DNA of 64,000 nucleotides from Sphingobium sp. YR768 (GTDB taxonomy: Bacteria > Pseudomonadota > Alphaproteobacteria > Sphingomonadales > Sphingomonadaceae), in assembly GCF_900111125.1 (NCBI RefSeq), contig NZ_FOGE01000010.1:1-64000 (forward strand). Reading direction: 5' to 3'. Every line of letters begins with the position of its first letter. The first letter of the stretch is position 1. Below are positions 7,752 through 16,581 of this stretch, piece by piece. The notes below the pieces were generated by a model that was not told the DNA's origin, did not search any database, and saw only the letters and a list, made by a program, of their open reading frames with translations. A program made the position numbers and the translations under genes.

Positions 7752-8858
7752 ATGCGTTGGAACTGGCAACAACCCGACTGGCCTAACTTCGCCTACGATG
7801 CGACGCGCCTGAGGACCCGTGAGGACAAGTTTCTGAAGGGTGCCGGTATCCTGGTCGGTGTCATGGCTCATCTCGATTCCGATGATCGCCAGAACCTTTC
7901 CATCGAACTCTTGGCACAGGAAGCCGTCGATAGCTCTGCCATCGAGGGGGAGATCCTTGATCGCGCGAGCGTACAGTCGTCTGTTGCGAAGCATCTGGGG
8001 ATCAAGGCCGATCACCGCCGCGCCAATGCCGCCGAGGCAGGCGCTGCAGAACTCATGGCGAACCTCTTCCACAGCTATGGCAAGCCGATCAGCGACACCA
8101 TGTTGTTCCATTGGCATGCCTTGCTCCTGAACGGCAGGCGGGACCTCGCCGACATAGGCCGATATCGAACCCATACCGATCCCATGCAGATCGTCTCGGG
8201 AGCCTTGCACGCGCCCAAAGTGCATTTCGAGGCTCCACCATCGCAAGCGGTGCCAGGCGAGATGGACGCATTCATTGCCTGGTTCAACGATACAAGGCCG
8301 GCCGGCCCTTCACCGGTGAGCGTACTAACGCGAGCCGGTGTTGCTCATCTATGGTTCGAGTCCATTCACCCCTTCGAAGATGGCAATGGGCGCCTCGGCC
8401 GCGCGATTGCGGAAAAGGCTCTGGCCCAAGGGCTTGATGCGCCCGCGATCACGGCCCTTGCAGAGACAGTCCAGCGCAATCGCAAGGACTATTACACGCA
8501 ACTCCAACGCGCGAGTTTGTCCAACCGAATCGACGATTGGCTCGAATGGTTCTCCGACATCGCACTTGCAGCCCAACAGCGCACACTTGATCGGGTTCAT
8601 TTCCTTCTGGCCAAGGCCAAGCTGCTCGACCGCCTCCGCGGACAGATCAACGCACGGCAAGAGAAGGCCCTGCTCCGCATTTTCGCCGAAGGACCGGATG
8701 GTTTCAGGGGCGGGTTGAGCGCGGCAAACTACCGGACGATTACCGACGCAGCGCCAGCGACGGCCACTCGCGATCTCACGGAACTGGTCGAGTTGGAAGC
8801 CCTTCGCAAGGAAGGGGAACTGAAGCACACAAGATATTACTTGAGCCTTGGCGAATGA
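7752..8858 (+). CDS. Fic family protein (AMPylase-type) with C-terminal winged helix
   Basis: A 368-residue cytoplasmic protein. The Fic core is complete: HPFEDGNGRLGR near residues 213-224, with the catalytic His and the nucleotide-binding Gly/Asn/Arg. Upstream, SSAIEGE near residue 62 fits the class II inhibitory helix ([S/T]xxxE[G/N]), which blocks ATP in the resting state. The N-terminus matches the DUF4172-type segment common in this subfamily, and the last 70 residues look like a winged-helix domain (ATATRDLTELVEL). Fic enzymes transfer AMP to Tyr, Ser or Thr of a target. No separate antitoxin gene is adjacent, consistent with the built-in inhibitor. Being in an island unit, a toxin or defence role is plausible but unproven. 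Confidence 0.9.
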   Translation: MRWNWQQPDWPNFAYDATRLRTREDKFLKGAGILVGVMAHLDSDDRQNLSIELLAQEAVDSSAIEGEILDRASVQSSVAKHLGIKADHRRANAAEAGAAELMANLFHSYGKPISDTMLFHWHALLLNGRRDLADIGRYRTHTDPMQIVSGALHAPKVHFEAPPSQAVPGEMDAFIAWFNDTRPAGPSPVSVLTRAGVAHLWFESIHPFEDGNGRLGRAIAEKALAQGLDAPAITALAETVQRNRKDYYTQLQRASLSNRIDDWLEWFSDIALAAQQRTLDRVHFLLAKAKLLDRLRGQINARQEKALLRIFAEGPDGFRGGLSAANYRTITDAAPATATRDLTELVELEALRKEGELKHTRYYLSLGE

Positions 8859-8974
8859 CCAATATCGCCTCGCATGTCGGACATTCCCGGTCGGAGTCTG
8901 GCTGAAGCGCCCGCGCCAACCGGCGGTCAGTAGCCGGCTCTCACCTTTATGTCGTGAATGACCACCGAGCCGGT

Positions 8975-9097
8975 CTAACTGAGCAACGTCGGTACAACAA
9001 GCCCAACACCCTTGCCCGAGCGCGTCGGCGCGAAGGCCATGACATGCTCTGGGCCGCTGGCCTTGATAGGCGTTCCGGCGGCCGTCATGCTGAGTCT
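8975..9097 (-). pseudogene. traG/virD4 coupling-protein fragment (Walker A region)
   Basis: On the minus strand, right after the CHAT stop codon, about 40 codons encode SGPEHVMAFAPTRSGKG followed by VGLVVPTLLS and a TAG at 8975-8977. This is the Walker A region of the TraG/VirD4 type IV secretion coupling ATPase, which normally spans over 600 residues. Both sides are missing. It indicates that the middle unit derives from, or inserted into, a conjugative element. Nothing else is recognisable in 8859-8974. Confidence 0.7.
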
Positions 9098-9120
9098 TGC
9101 CGAGACGAGCCCCCTCCCTC

Positions 9121-12087
9121 TCACCCGCCCTGCTTTGAGGATATCGTGCGTTCGACGACCACGAAAGGAGCCCAATAAGCCGGATGCGCGTATCCTTTGC
9201 GTACCTTCAGCGTTCGCATTGATCGACGCAGGCGTTCTGCCACGTCCGGCGTCGATGACAGCGTCACCGCAGTTTGCGACATGAGTGAGGCAGCCGAGAG
9301 GCTCTCGACCTTCCACTGTGTCGCGAGGATGGTGCGAGATCCGGCATAGAGGAAGGCCTGCGCCAAGCCGGAGAGCGCTTCAGCGCCCGGCTGGCCATTG
9401 CCGCTAGCGGTCTCACAGGCGGATAGAATTACCGTGTCCGCCTTGATGTTGAGGCCCTCGATCTCGTCGGGGTGAAGCAGGCCGTCGTTACTGGTGCTCC
9501 GGCCTGGGCCAGGCGTGAACACTATCGCCGGGCGAGGCGTCTTATAGGTCACGCTCTCGGTGACGGCGTGGGAGGCAATCGCGATGATGTCGTATGACTT
9601 CACAGCTTCTGCACGAAACCGAGCTTCGGTCGCCTGGGCGCCCGACAGGATGACCGAGCGACCGCCCGAGGCGGAAGTAATGGCGGTCAGTTCTCCAAGA
9701 GCGCCGGGGAGCGTCTGACCTTCCGCAGCGGCTGCAGGCCTAACCGGGACGGGTGTAAATGGCTTGGCCCCATCGATTGTGAGATCGCGGAAAAAGCTCT
9801 GCGCTGTGACGCGGGGATCGCCTATGGCGAGTACCGAAGGCTGACTCTTGCCTGCCGATGCCGGCGCTTTCGCAAGGCCCGAGGGATCGAGGACCAGTGA
9901 AAGTGCGGCTTGATCGATCAGCCATTTCGCGCTTGTGGACTCGCGGAGTGCAGCAAAGGGCAAGCCGTCGAGGGGAGCCGTTCGGCTGATATAGAGCCGT
10001 TTGAGCGTGGTCAGGCGCGATGCGAACGGAGCGACTAGTGTGCGATAAAGCAGCGCGGAATCGCGTTCCGCAAAAGGGCGCGTCGTTGCGCCTTGTGCCG
10101 TCACGCGAAATTCGGTGCTGGCGCGGAGACGTCCGACCGCGGCCGCGATATCGGCACGGACAAGCTGGAGCCGCTCGATCTGAAGGGCGTCGTGGGTGAG
10201 CAGGGCAGCAAAACCACGATCACTGCCGACTGCGAAGATGAGGATCGCGGCGCCAGCAGGGAGCTGCGCACGAATTGCCGCGGTGGTGCTTATCGGAGCG
10301 AGGCCGAAGAGCTGGAGCTGTGACTGGGTTTGCGACGCTTCAGCAACCTTGGCCGCGGCAGTCTCATGGCCCTTGGCGGCTGTCTGCGCCAGCGTCTGGA
10401 GCTCCTTTTCGGGTGCACCACGTGCGACCGCATTCGCCAGCGCTTGGTCAGCCTGCGTCGCTAGACGTGCTGCTTCGAGCGCGCCCGCGGTTCCGCTGTC
10501 GCCGCCACTGCGCATGGCGCTGCTCGCCAGCGATCGGCTCAGTTGCGAACGCCCGGCACGCAGCAGTGCGCGGTCGGCGGCCTCGCTATTTCCCGCGGCT
10601 AGCGCCACCTCGAGCAACGCAAGGTGTGCGTCGAGCGCGCCCTCGTTGCGGTTCATCGCCATGCTGCGCGCGTCGCGCGAGGTCGGTGTGAACGCATCAA
10701 ACTCGCGGCTTGCCTCCTCGAGATAAGGCAAGGCCTCGACAGGGCGAGCGTCTGCCAACAAGGCAAGGCCGGTGAGATAGCGTGTGCGCGGCGATACTAG
10801 GCCGTCTTTGAGGAGTGCACTGGCGGTGGCGGGCTCGGCGCCCTTGAAGAAGGTAAGCGCCACGGCGGGGCGACCGAGTAGCAAATCGGTTTCGCCGGCG
10901 CGTTGCAGAACGTAGCTTGTCAGCCCCGCCTTGTTGCGATCACCGATGACTTGTTCGAAGGGTAGTGTCTGACCGGTCCAGGAAGCAAGCGGATCGCGAA
11001 TGCCCGAGTCACGTTTCGCTTTTCGCCGGGCTATTTCGATCAACGCCTGCCATCCCGCCACGCCCTTTCGACGCTGTAATTTGCCTAAATCGAGTTCGAC
11101 TTGGCCAGAGGCTTCGCCATAGTCTTTCGGCGCCGCGACGAGCTGACGCAGCGCTGCTTCCGCAGCTGTGTCGTCGCCGAGAGCGAGCGAGCTTTCCGCC
11201 AGCAATCGCAGACTCTGACCGTGGTTGGACCGGGCAATTCCGCGCTTCATCTCGAACATCTGCTCGGTCAGGCAGGGTGCTAGTTTCTCCTGAACCGCGT
11301 TGAGCTCGGCCTCTTCCGTGTCCGGAGGAGGTTGGCCGGCGGGCCGACCGGCAATGCGCTGCATCACGGTCGTTTGCTCAGCGACCAAGCGACTGCAGCG
11401 CTCGCTGGCCTCGATCTGCGTAGGGCTTTCGTCAGCGTAAAAGCCGGTCGGGCCAAGCTCGGGTTCCAGGAGCGAGAGGCCGCGCTGGGCAAGGTCGCGC
11501 GCGGTGGCGTATTCGCCTAGAGTCATGGCAACAATGGCGAGATTGGCCAGATTTATGCGATATTGCATATCCTTCGGGTCGACGGGCGTATGGGCGAGCG
11601 TGTCGGACAGAACATCGCGGTAGGCCTCGATCTCGCCAAGCTTCATGCGGGTCTGGGCCAGCTGTAGCTTCGCATCGGCGACCGCGATCCGGTTCGCCGC
11701 GGAAGGAGTGTCGGCGAGGGCCTTCTCGCGAAAACGCAGGATTACCGCCGCGATCCGGGCCGCGTCGGCCGTTCGGCCGAACAAAGAATATTGGCCATAT
11801 ACCTGTATCAGGCCGAATATCTGCACGCCGCTACACTTGGCTCCGTCGTCGGGACGCAGTTCGCGGCCGAACAGATTGAGTTCGGGCTCAGTTGGACTAC
11901 GCTGCAGACGTTCCTGCATTTCGGCTATGCTCGCAGCCGGTTTTCCGCACTGGACCATCGGGCTGGGATCAGGATCGACATCGCCAGCAGCGGGCTCGGC
12001 CGGGGTAGAATTCGCCGGAACGGCAACACCTGGAACACCTGCTGCCGGAGCAGCCGCGAGAGTGAGGGCCAGAACGCTAGCCAGCAT
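9121..12087 (-). CDS. Secreted CHAT (caspase-like) protease with TPR repeats
   Basis: About 988 residues from the ATG at 12087, which gives a clean signal peptide (MLASVLALTLAAAPAAG). The middle 550 residues are TPR-like helices (for example INLANLAIVAMTLGEYATAR). The C-terminal third is a CHAT domain with the catalytic His in IAIASHAVTES and the catalytic Cys in TVILSACETASG, ending in the usual AHPAYWAPFVVVE. Export to the periplasm is implied by the signal peptide. The start overlaps the upstream DUF4384 gene by 11 bp, so the two are translated together. CHAT proteins are cysteine proteases related to separase and caspases and appear in defence and signalling islands; the substrate here is unknown. 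Confidence 0.85.
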   Translation of the reverse strand: MLASVLALTLAAAPAAGVPGVAVPANSTPAEPAAGDVDPDPSPMVQCGKPAASIAEMQERLQRSPTEPELNLFGRELRPDDGAKCSGVQIFGLIQVYGQYSLFGRTADAARIAAVILRFREKALADTPSAANRIAVADAKLQLAQTRMKLGEIEAYRDVLSDTLAHTPVDPKDMQYRINLANLAIVAMTLGEYATARDLAQRGLSLLEPELGPTGFYADESPTQIEASERCSRLVAEQTTVMQRIAGRPAGQPPPDTEEAELNAVQEKLAPCLTEQMFEMKRGIARSNHGQSLRLLAESSLALGDDTAAEAALRQLVAAPKDYGEASGQVELDLGKLQRRKGVAGWQALIEIARRKAKRDSGIRDPLASWTGQTLPFEQVIGDRNKAGLTSYVLQRAGETDLLLGRPAVALTFFKGAEPATASALLKDGLVSPRTRYLTGLALLADARPVEALPYLEEASREFDAFTPTSRDARSMAMNRNEGALDAHLALLEVALAAGNSEAADRALLRAGRSQLSRSLASSAMRSGGDSGTAGALEAARLATQADQALANAVARGAPEKELQTLAQTAAKGHETAAAKVAEASQTQSQLQLFGLAPISTTAAIRAQLPAGAAILIFAVGSDRGFAALLTHDALQIERLQLVRADIAAAVGRLRASTEFRVTAQGATTRPFAERDSALLYRTLVAPFASRLTTLKRLYISRTAPLDGLPFAALRESTSAKWLIDQAALSLVLDPSGLAKAPASAGKSQPSVLAIGDPRVTAQSFFRDLTIDGAKPFTPVPVRPAAAAEGQTLPGALGELTAITSASGGRSVILSGAQATEARFRAEAVKSYDIIAIASHAVTESVTYKTPRPAIVFTPGPGRSTSNDGLLHPDEIEGLNIKADTVILSACETASGNGQPGAEALSGLAQAFLYAGSRTILATQWKVESLSAASLMSQTAVTLSSTPDVAERLRRSMRTLKVRKGYAHPAYWAPFVVVERTISSKQGG

Positions 12088-13039
12088 TGTGCAGCGCAAT
12101 CGTGATGGATGCTTTGCCGAAGCGGCTGCGCAGCTCGACTGAAATTGGCTTGGCGGCGGGCGGGCGTGGAGGTTCCGGCTCGGCGAAAAGGTCACGCACG
12201 ACGGCGACCTGCCGCGCGGCTCGAGCCGCTCCAGCGCCGGTCTGCGGCCCGCTGGCGAGAGCGGAAACTCTCTCCAATTCAGGGTCCGGTTTGTCGGAAA
12301 CGAAGATCATGAGCTTTTCAACCCCCGGAGGTCCGCCGACCTTCAGCCACTTCGTCGGATCGCCCGGAATGCGGATTGTTCCTGACGTCGGCAGTTCCGA
12401 TACGCCTGCGACAGGAAATGCGCGGCCAACTGTCCCACTAGTCCCGAGGTCGAGAACGTAGACGTAGCTGGGTCTGGGAACGCTCACGGTGAGCGCGATC
12501 CTGTCGCCAGTGTGCACGGTCGCGCCATCGGGCAGAATTGCGCCGTCACTGTTCGTGAGCGTCAACGTGGCGAGAGATTCGGGCGACGCATTCGCCGCGA
12601 CCTTCGGTGCGGTTTCGAGCGCGACCGAGGCGTCCGGTGTTACTTCCCTCAGTTTTCCGTGCTCGGCCAATTCTCGGATGTTCATGTACCAGGCGTTGGC
12701 CTCGTCGGCACGTTTGAGATAATCCTCGCGGCTGATCTCGCCGGCGGCGAGCCTGCGGCAAAGGCGGGCAGAACTTTCGATGTAGAACTGAAGGCGGTCT
12801 GTGATCGTCTGCTGGGCGGCGGGCGATGCGGTGCCGTTGAGCTTCAATTTGTCGAGCGCGGCATCGAAGTCGAGCTTCTCGCCGGCGATCAGAAGCTCCG
12901 ACGAACAGCTGTCGCGCTTCGAGACAAGCACATAGACGAGTAGCGCAACGACGAGCACAAGCGCTGCTGTCGGCACTCCGTAGCGCACGAGTTGGCTATT
13001 GCCCGTTCTCGAAGTGCTCGACCGGCTGCTTCTCACCAA
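12077..13039 (-). CDS. Membrane-anchored DUF4384-domain protein
   Basis: A 320-residue protein with a basic N-terminus and one membrane helix at about residues 22-40 (VPTAALVLVVALLVYVLV), placing the rest in the periplasm. After a helical linker, residues 175-250 (TGDRIALTVSVPRPSYVYVL, then GRAFPV) match the DUF4384 beta-sandwich, a domain often paired with caspase-like or CHAT proteins. It is the first gene of a two-gene operon and overlaps the CHAT gene. A reasonable inference is that it holds or presents the exported protease at the membrane. The divergent enzyme operon begins 460 bp away. Confidence 0.7.
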   Translation of the reverse strand: MVRSSRSSTSRTGNSQLVRYGVPTAALVLVVALLVYVLVSKRDSCSSELLIAGEKLDFDAALDKLKLNGTASPAAQQTITDRLQFYIESSARLCRRLAAGEISREDYLKRADEANAWYMNIRELAEHGKLREVTPDASVALETAPKVAANASPESLATLTLTNSDGAILPDGATVHTGDRIALTVSVPRPSYVYVLDLGTSGTVGRAFPVAGVSELPTSGTIRIPGDPTKWLKVGGPPGVEKLMIFVSDKPDPELERVSALASGPQTGAGAARAARQVAVVRDLFAEPEPPRPPAAKPISVELRSRFGKASITIALHNAG

Positions 13040-13499
13040 GACGCCTTCCCTCGTGTCTGGATCTGCCCAAACTACTTGTCAAAGTGCTGCAATTCCTAAC
13101 CTTGGTCTAGTAAGGAAAAAATGCTGAAACTTACAAGGTGGGCTCTTTACGCGCCGCATCGATACAGCTCCTGCCATCGTAAATTTCCGCCGAGGCCAGC
13201 AGCCGACGACCTTTGTTCGCGCTCCTAGCCGCGCGCGCCAGTCGCCTCAAACCCGCTGCGTCAAAGTCGTTCCGCAATCCGATCGTTGCACCCATTTACA
13301 TGCTCTCCAACCGGCAACCATCGAGTTAGAGTTTCGTCGCTTTGTGAATCCCCCTCGTGAATCAGCGTCATGGGAGGTTGGCATTAATCTTGGAAATGAA
13401 CAATATTTCGTTGGCGTTTCATGTTCCTTGCCAATAGAGTGAGGCAGGTCGGGCGCAACAATCCAATAAAACATTCGGCAAGTCTTCGAAGGATTCGTC
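13040..13499. promoter_or_regulatory. Divergent promoter region between CHAT operon and enzyme operon
   Basis: A 460-bp non-coding stretch from which the DUF4384-CHAT pair is read leftward and the protease-tyrosinase-peroxidase operon rightward. It is more AT-rich than its surroundings (for example near 13100-13130 and 13380-13410). AAGGA at 13488-13492 is a fair ribosome site for the gene at 13500. I see no clear paired -35/-10 boxes or repeated operator that I would stake a claim on. Confidence 0.5.
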
Positions 13500-15248
13500 A
13501 TGCCCGATGTTCCGCCTACGCGTAAGCTCACCATAATCGCCAAGGATCCGGGATTGCGGATTGGCGGAGCTTCCGGCCCGATGGCGATGGTGCAAGTTTC
13601 CGTGCCCGCGGAAAAACTGACCTGGGGGCCGACCGGCTATCGGGTCAAGGTGGTCGACTACAACAGTAGCGAACGCAAGCTGTACAAGGCGCAGAAGCAT
13701 TATCAGGACAGCAAAGGCGCGCTGGTCGATCCGTTCGCGCCGCAAAGGGGCGAGACCCTGCTCGACAAGACCTATCAGACACGGCTGATCGCCGATCCTA
13801 ATTTTCACTCACAAAACGTCTATGCGATAGCCATGCGCACGTTGGGCATTTTCGAAAGGGCGCTGGGCCGACGCGTGGCGTGGAGCTTCGGCGGGCATCA
13901 GTTGCACATCGCGCCGCACGCGTTCGAGCAGGCCAATGCCTTCTATTCGGAGCCCGACTGGGCCTTGATGTTCGGCTATATCCGCGACGCAAAGGGGCAA
14001 CCGGTCTTTGCCTGCCTAAGCCACGATATCGTTGCGCATGAGACCACCCATGCCCTGCTCGACGGGTTGCGTACGCGCTTTACCGACCCTTCCGGTCCCG
14101 ATCAGGGCGCCTTCCATGAAGGTTTCGCCGACATTGTCGCGCTGCTTTCGGTCTTTTCGCTCGAACCCGTCGTTGCCGCGGCCATCGGCGAAGACGGGGA
14201 ATTCTGGCGCGATGGAACGCGGATCGCGCTCGTCTCGGCCAGCAAATTCACGCTCGACCGGATAAAGAAGTCGATCCTCCTGGGCATGGCGAAGCAATTC
14301 GGCGCGGCGATGGAGGACGGCAAGCGCGACGCGCTGCGGCGTTCGGTAACGATGAAGGTTGAAGAAGCGCAGACGCTCCGCGAAGGCAGCGACGAGCACG
14401 ACCGTGGTGAAGTGATCGTCGCGGCCATGATGAACGCTTTTGTCGAGATGTGGCTCGACCGGATCCGCCAGCTCGGCAAATTTGAAAGCCGCTATTACAA
14501 TCTCATGGCGGTGGTCGAGGAAGGCGCCAAGGTTGCGGGCCATCTGATCAACATGGCGATCCGCGCGCTCGACTATTGTCCGCCGGTCGATATCGATTTC
14601 TCGCAGTATCTGGCGGCCCTGCTCACCGCAGACCGGGAACTGGTGCCCGATGACGAGCATGGCTACCGCAAGCGGATACGCGATGTCTTCGGCCGTTACG
14701 GAATTTCGTTGCCCGCGAAAGGCTGCGACAACGAGGGCTGCTGGTCCCCCTGCGCCTATGGCCGCGAGCTGGAATACGCCCGATCCAACTTCGGCGAACT
14801 GACCCGCAGCAAGGACGAGATGTTCCGTTTCATCTGGGAAAACCGTGATCGCCTGGGCGTCAATTCGCGGGCCTATGCCGAGGTGCTAACCATCGAACCG
14901 GCCGTGCGTGCTGGCCCCGATGGCATCCTACTCCATGAAACGATCTGCCAGTATTACCAGCGGGTCGATATCTTCGGCGCCGAGTTCGAATCGCTGCTCG
15001 GTGCGGAACGGCCCGAAGGACTGAGCTCGCGCGATCGCTACACGGCCTTCGGCGGCGGCGTGCTCGTCTTCGACCAATATGGTCAGGTGAAATATCATAT
15101 TGCCAACCCGATTGACGATCCCGAGCGGCAGCAGGCCCGTGCCCGCTACCTGATCGATACCGGCCAGGTCGGCCAGAGCGGATCGCCGTCACGCATGCGC
15201 TTCGCGCTTGACCATCTTGAGCGAATGGAAAGGGGGGTGCCGCAATGA
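13500..15248 (+). CDS. M4-like gluzincin zinc protease
   Basis: A 582-residue protein with no signal peptide. The zinc site is HETTH near residue 181 (SHDIVAHETTHALLDG) and the third ligand lies in FHEGFADIVAL about 25 residues on, as in thermolysin-family gluzincins (HExxH plus ExxxD). The usual secretion signal and FTP pro-domain of thermolysins are absent, so this is an intracellular relative. C-terminal to the core lie a Cys-containing segment (CDNEGCWSPCAYG) and a helical region. It opens a five-gene operon; its stop overlaps the next start (ATGA at 15245-15248). A possible substrate is the latent-type tyrosinase two genes downstream, but this is inference. Confidence 0.75.
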   Translation: MPDVPPTRKLTIIAKDPGLRIGGASGPMAMVQVSVPAEKLTWGPTGYRVKVVDYNSSERKLYKAQKHYQDSKGALVDPFAPQRGETLLDKTYQTRLIADPNFHSQNVYAIAMRTLGIFERALGRRVAWSFGGHQLHIAPHAFEQANAFYSEPDWALMFGYIRDAKGQPVFACLSHDIVAHETTHALLDGLRTRFTDPSGPDQGAFHEGFADIVALLSVFSLEPVVAAAIGEDGEFWRDGTRIALVSASKFTLDRIKKSILLGMAKQFGAAMEDGKRDALRRSVTMKVEEAQTLREGSDEHDRGEVIVAAMMNAFVEMWLDRIRQLGKFESRYYNLMAVVEEGAKVAGHLINMAIRALDYCPPVDIDFSQYLAALLTADRELVPDDEHGYRKRIRDVFGRYGISLPAKGCDNEGCWSPCAYGRELEYARSNFGELTRSKDEMFRFIWENRDRLGVNSRAYAEVLTIEPAVRAGPDGILLHETICQYYQRVDIFGAEFESLLGAERPEGLSSRDRYTAFGGGVLVFDQYGQVKYHIANPIDDPERQQARARYLIDTGQVGQSGSPSRMRFALDHLERMERGVPQ

Positions 15249-16552
15249 CCGCGACACCGCTCAGCGCGACCCTCTTCGCCTATCAGGTGGGGTTCGGCGA
15301 CTGTTTCCTGCTGCGCCTGACCTATACCGACGGTACGCGGCGGCACATGCTAATCGACTTTGGCACCACAAGCCTTCCGGTCGATGCCCCCAAGGACCAG
15401 ATGGTGCGGATCGCCCGCGACATCGAGACGAAATGCACCGAATCCGGAGGCTCCGGACTCGATATCGTCGTCGCCACCCATCGCCATGCCGATCATGTCA
15501 GCGGGTTTGCGACCAATGCAAGGGGTACGGGAACCGGTGATATCATCGCCGGGCTCAAGCCTTCGGTGGTAATCCAGCCATGGACCGAAGCGGCTGAAGC
15601 CCCGGTCGATTGGGAAGGGCCTGGGGGGAGCGCGGCAAAGCCGGCCTTCCGCCGACACGCCAGGACGCTCAAGGCGATCGAGGAAACGGCTCGCAACGCG
15701 CTGCGCTTCGTCGACAATGCCGAGAAAGCGAAAGCGATCTCGCCGAGCCTGGCCGCGCAGATGCGCTTTATCGGAGAGGACAATCTCTCCAATGCTTCCG
15801 CAGTCAACAACCTAAAGATCATGGGCAAGCGCACTGAATATGTGTTCCATGGCTGCAAGCTCGACCTGTCTGGCGAACTGCCCGGGGTGACAGTCGATGT
15901 GCTCGGCCCGCCGACGCTGCGCCAGACCGAAACCATCCGCAAACAGGTCGCGCGTAATAAGGACGAATTCTGGCAGCTCGCCGCACGCCGCATGGGCCAG
16001 GCGGCGGACATTGGCTCAGGAACCGCGCTGTTCCCCGGCGCCCCGGCATTCAGCGGCAAGCGCATGCCGGTCGAATATCGCTGGCTGCAGCACCGGATCG
16101 ACGAGACGAGTGCGGAAGTTGCGCTCGGCATCGTGCGCGCACTGGACGACCAGATGAACAACACCAGTGTCATTCTGGTGCTGCGAGCAGGAACGAAAAC
16201 ACTGCTGTTTCCAGGCGACGCGCAATGGGAGAACTGGGCCTATGCCCTGCAATCCCCGCTCGCCGCGCTGCTCGACGATGTCGATCTCTACAAGGTCGGT
16301 CACCACGGCAGCCTCAATGCGACGCCGAAATCGATGTGGAATCGGTTCAAAAAGAAGGGCCCGAAATCAAAGGCGGACCGGCTCACCTCGGTCGTATCGA
16401 CGCGCAAGGACAAGCACGGCCATGAAAAGGACAACACCGAGGTACCGCGCCGGACACTGATGACCGAGTTGAAGGCTCAGTCGACGCTTCACGATACCGA
16501 GGATCTCGGACCGACTGGATTATACGAGGTGATCGAAATCCCGCTCGTGTGA
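15245..16552 (+). CDS. Metallo-beta-lactamase-fold hydrolase (ComEC/Rec2-like)
   Basis: A 435-residue cytoplasmic protein. It opens with a strand pair typical of the fold (GFGDCFLLRL), then THRHADHVSG near residue 79 (HxHxDH metal motif), a FPGDAQWENW segment carrying the bridging Asp near residue 325, and KVGHHGSLNATP near residue 347, which gives the last His. The arrangement is that of the ComEC C-terminal-like MBL proteins. An insertion of about 130 residues separates the first two metal motifs. It is translationally coupled to the M4-like protease. Substrate unknown; phosphoesters, lactones or oxidised lipids are all possible. Confidence 0.8.
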   Translation: MTATPLSATLFAYQVGFGDCFLLRLTYTDGTRRHMLIDFGTTSLPVDAPKDQMVRIARDIETKCTESGGSGLDIVVATHRHADHVSGFATNARGTGTGDIIAGLKPSVVIQPWTEAAEAPVDWEGPGGSAAKPAFRRHARTLKAIEETARNALRFVDNAEKAKAISPSLAAQMRFIGEDNLSNASAVNNLKIMGKRTEYVFHGCKLDLSGELPGVTVDVLGPPTLRQTETIRKQVARNKDEFWQLAARRMGQAADIGSGTALFPGAPAFSGKRMPVEYRWLQHRIDETSAEVALGIVRALDDQMNNTSVILVLRAGTKTLLFPGDAQWENWAYALQSPLAALLDDVDLYKVGHHGSLNATPKSMWNRFKKKGPKSKADRLTSVVSTRKDKHGHEKDNTEVPRRTLMTELKAQSTLHDTEDLGPTGLYEVIEIPLV

Positions 16553-16581
16553 CGGGTGGTCAGAAAAAAGAGGGAGAAGCC

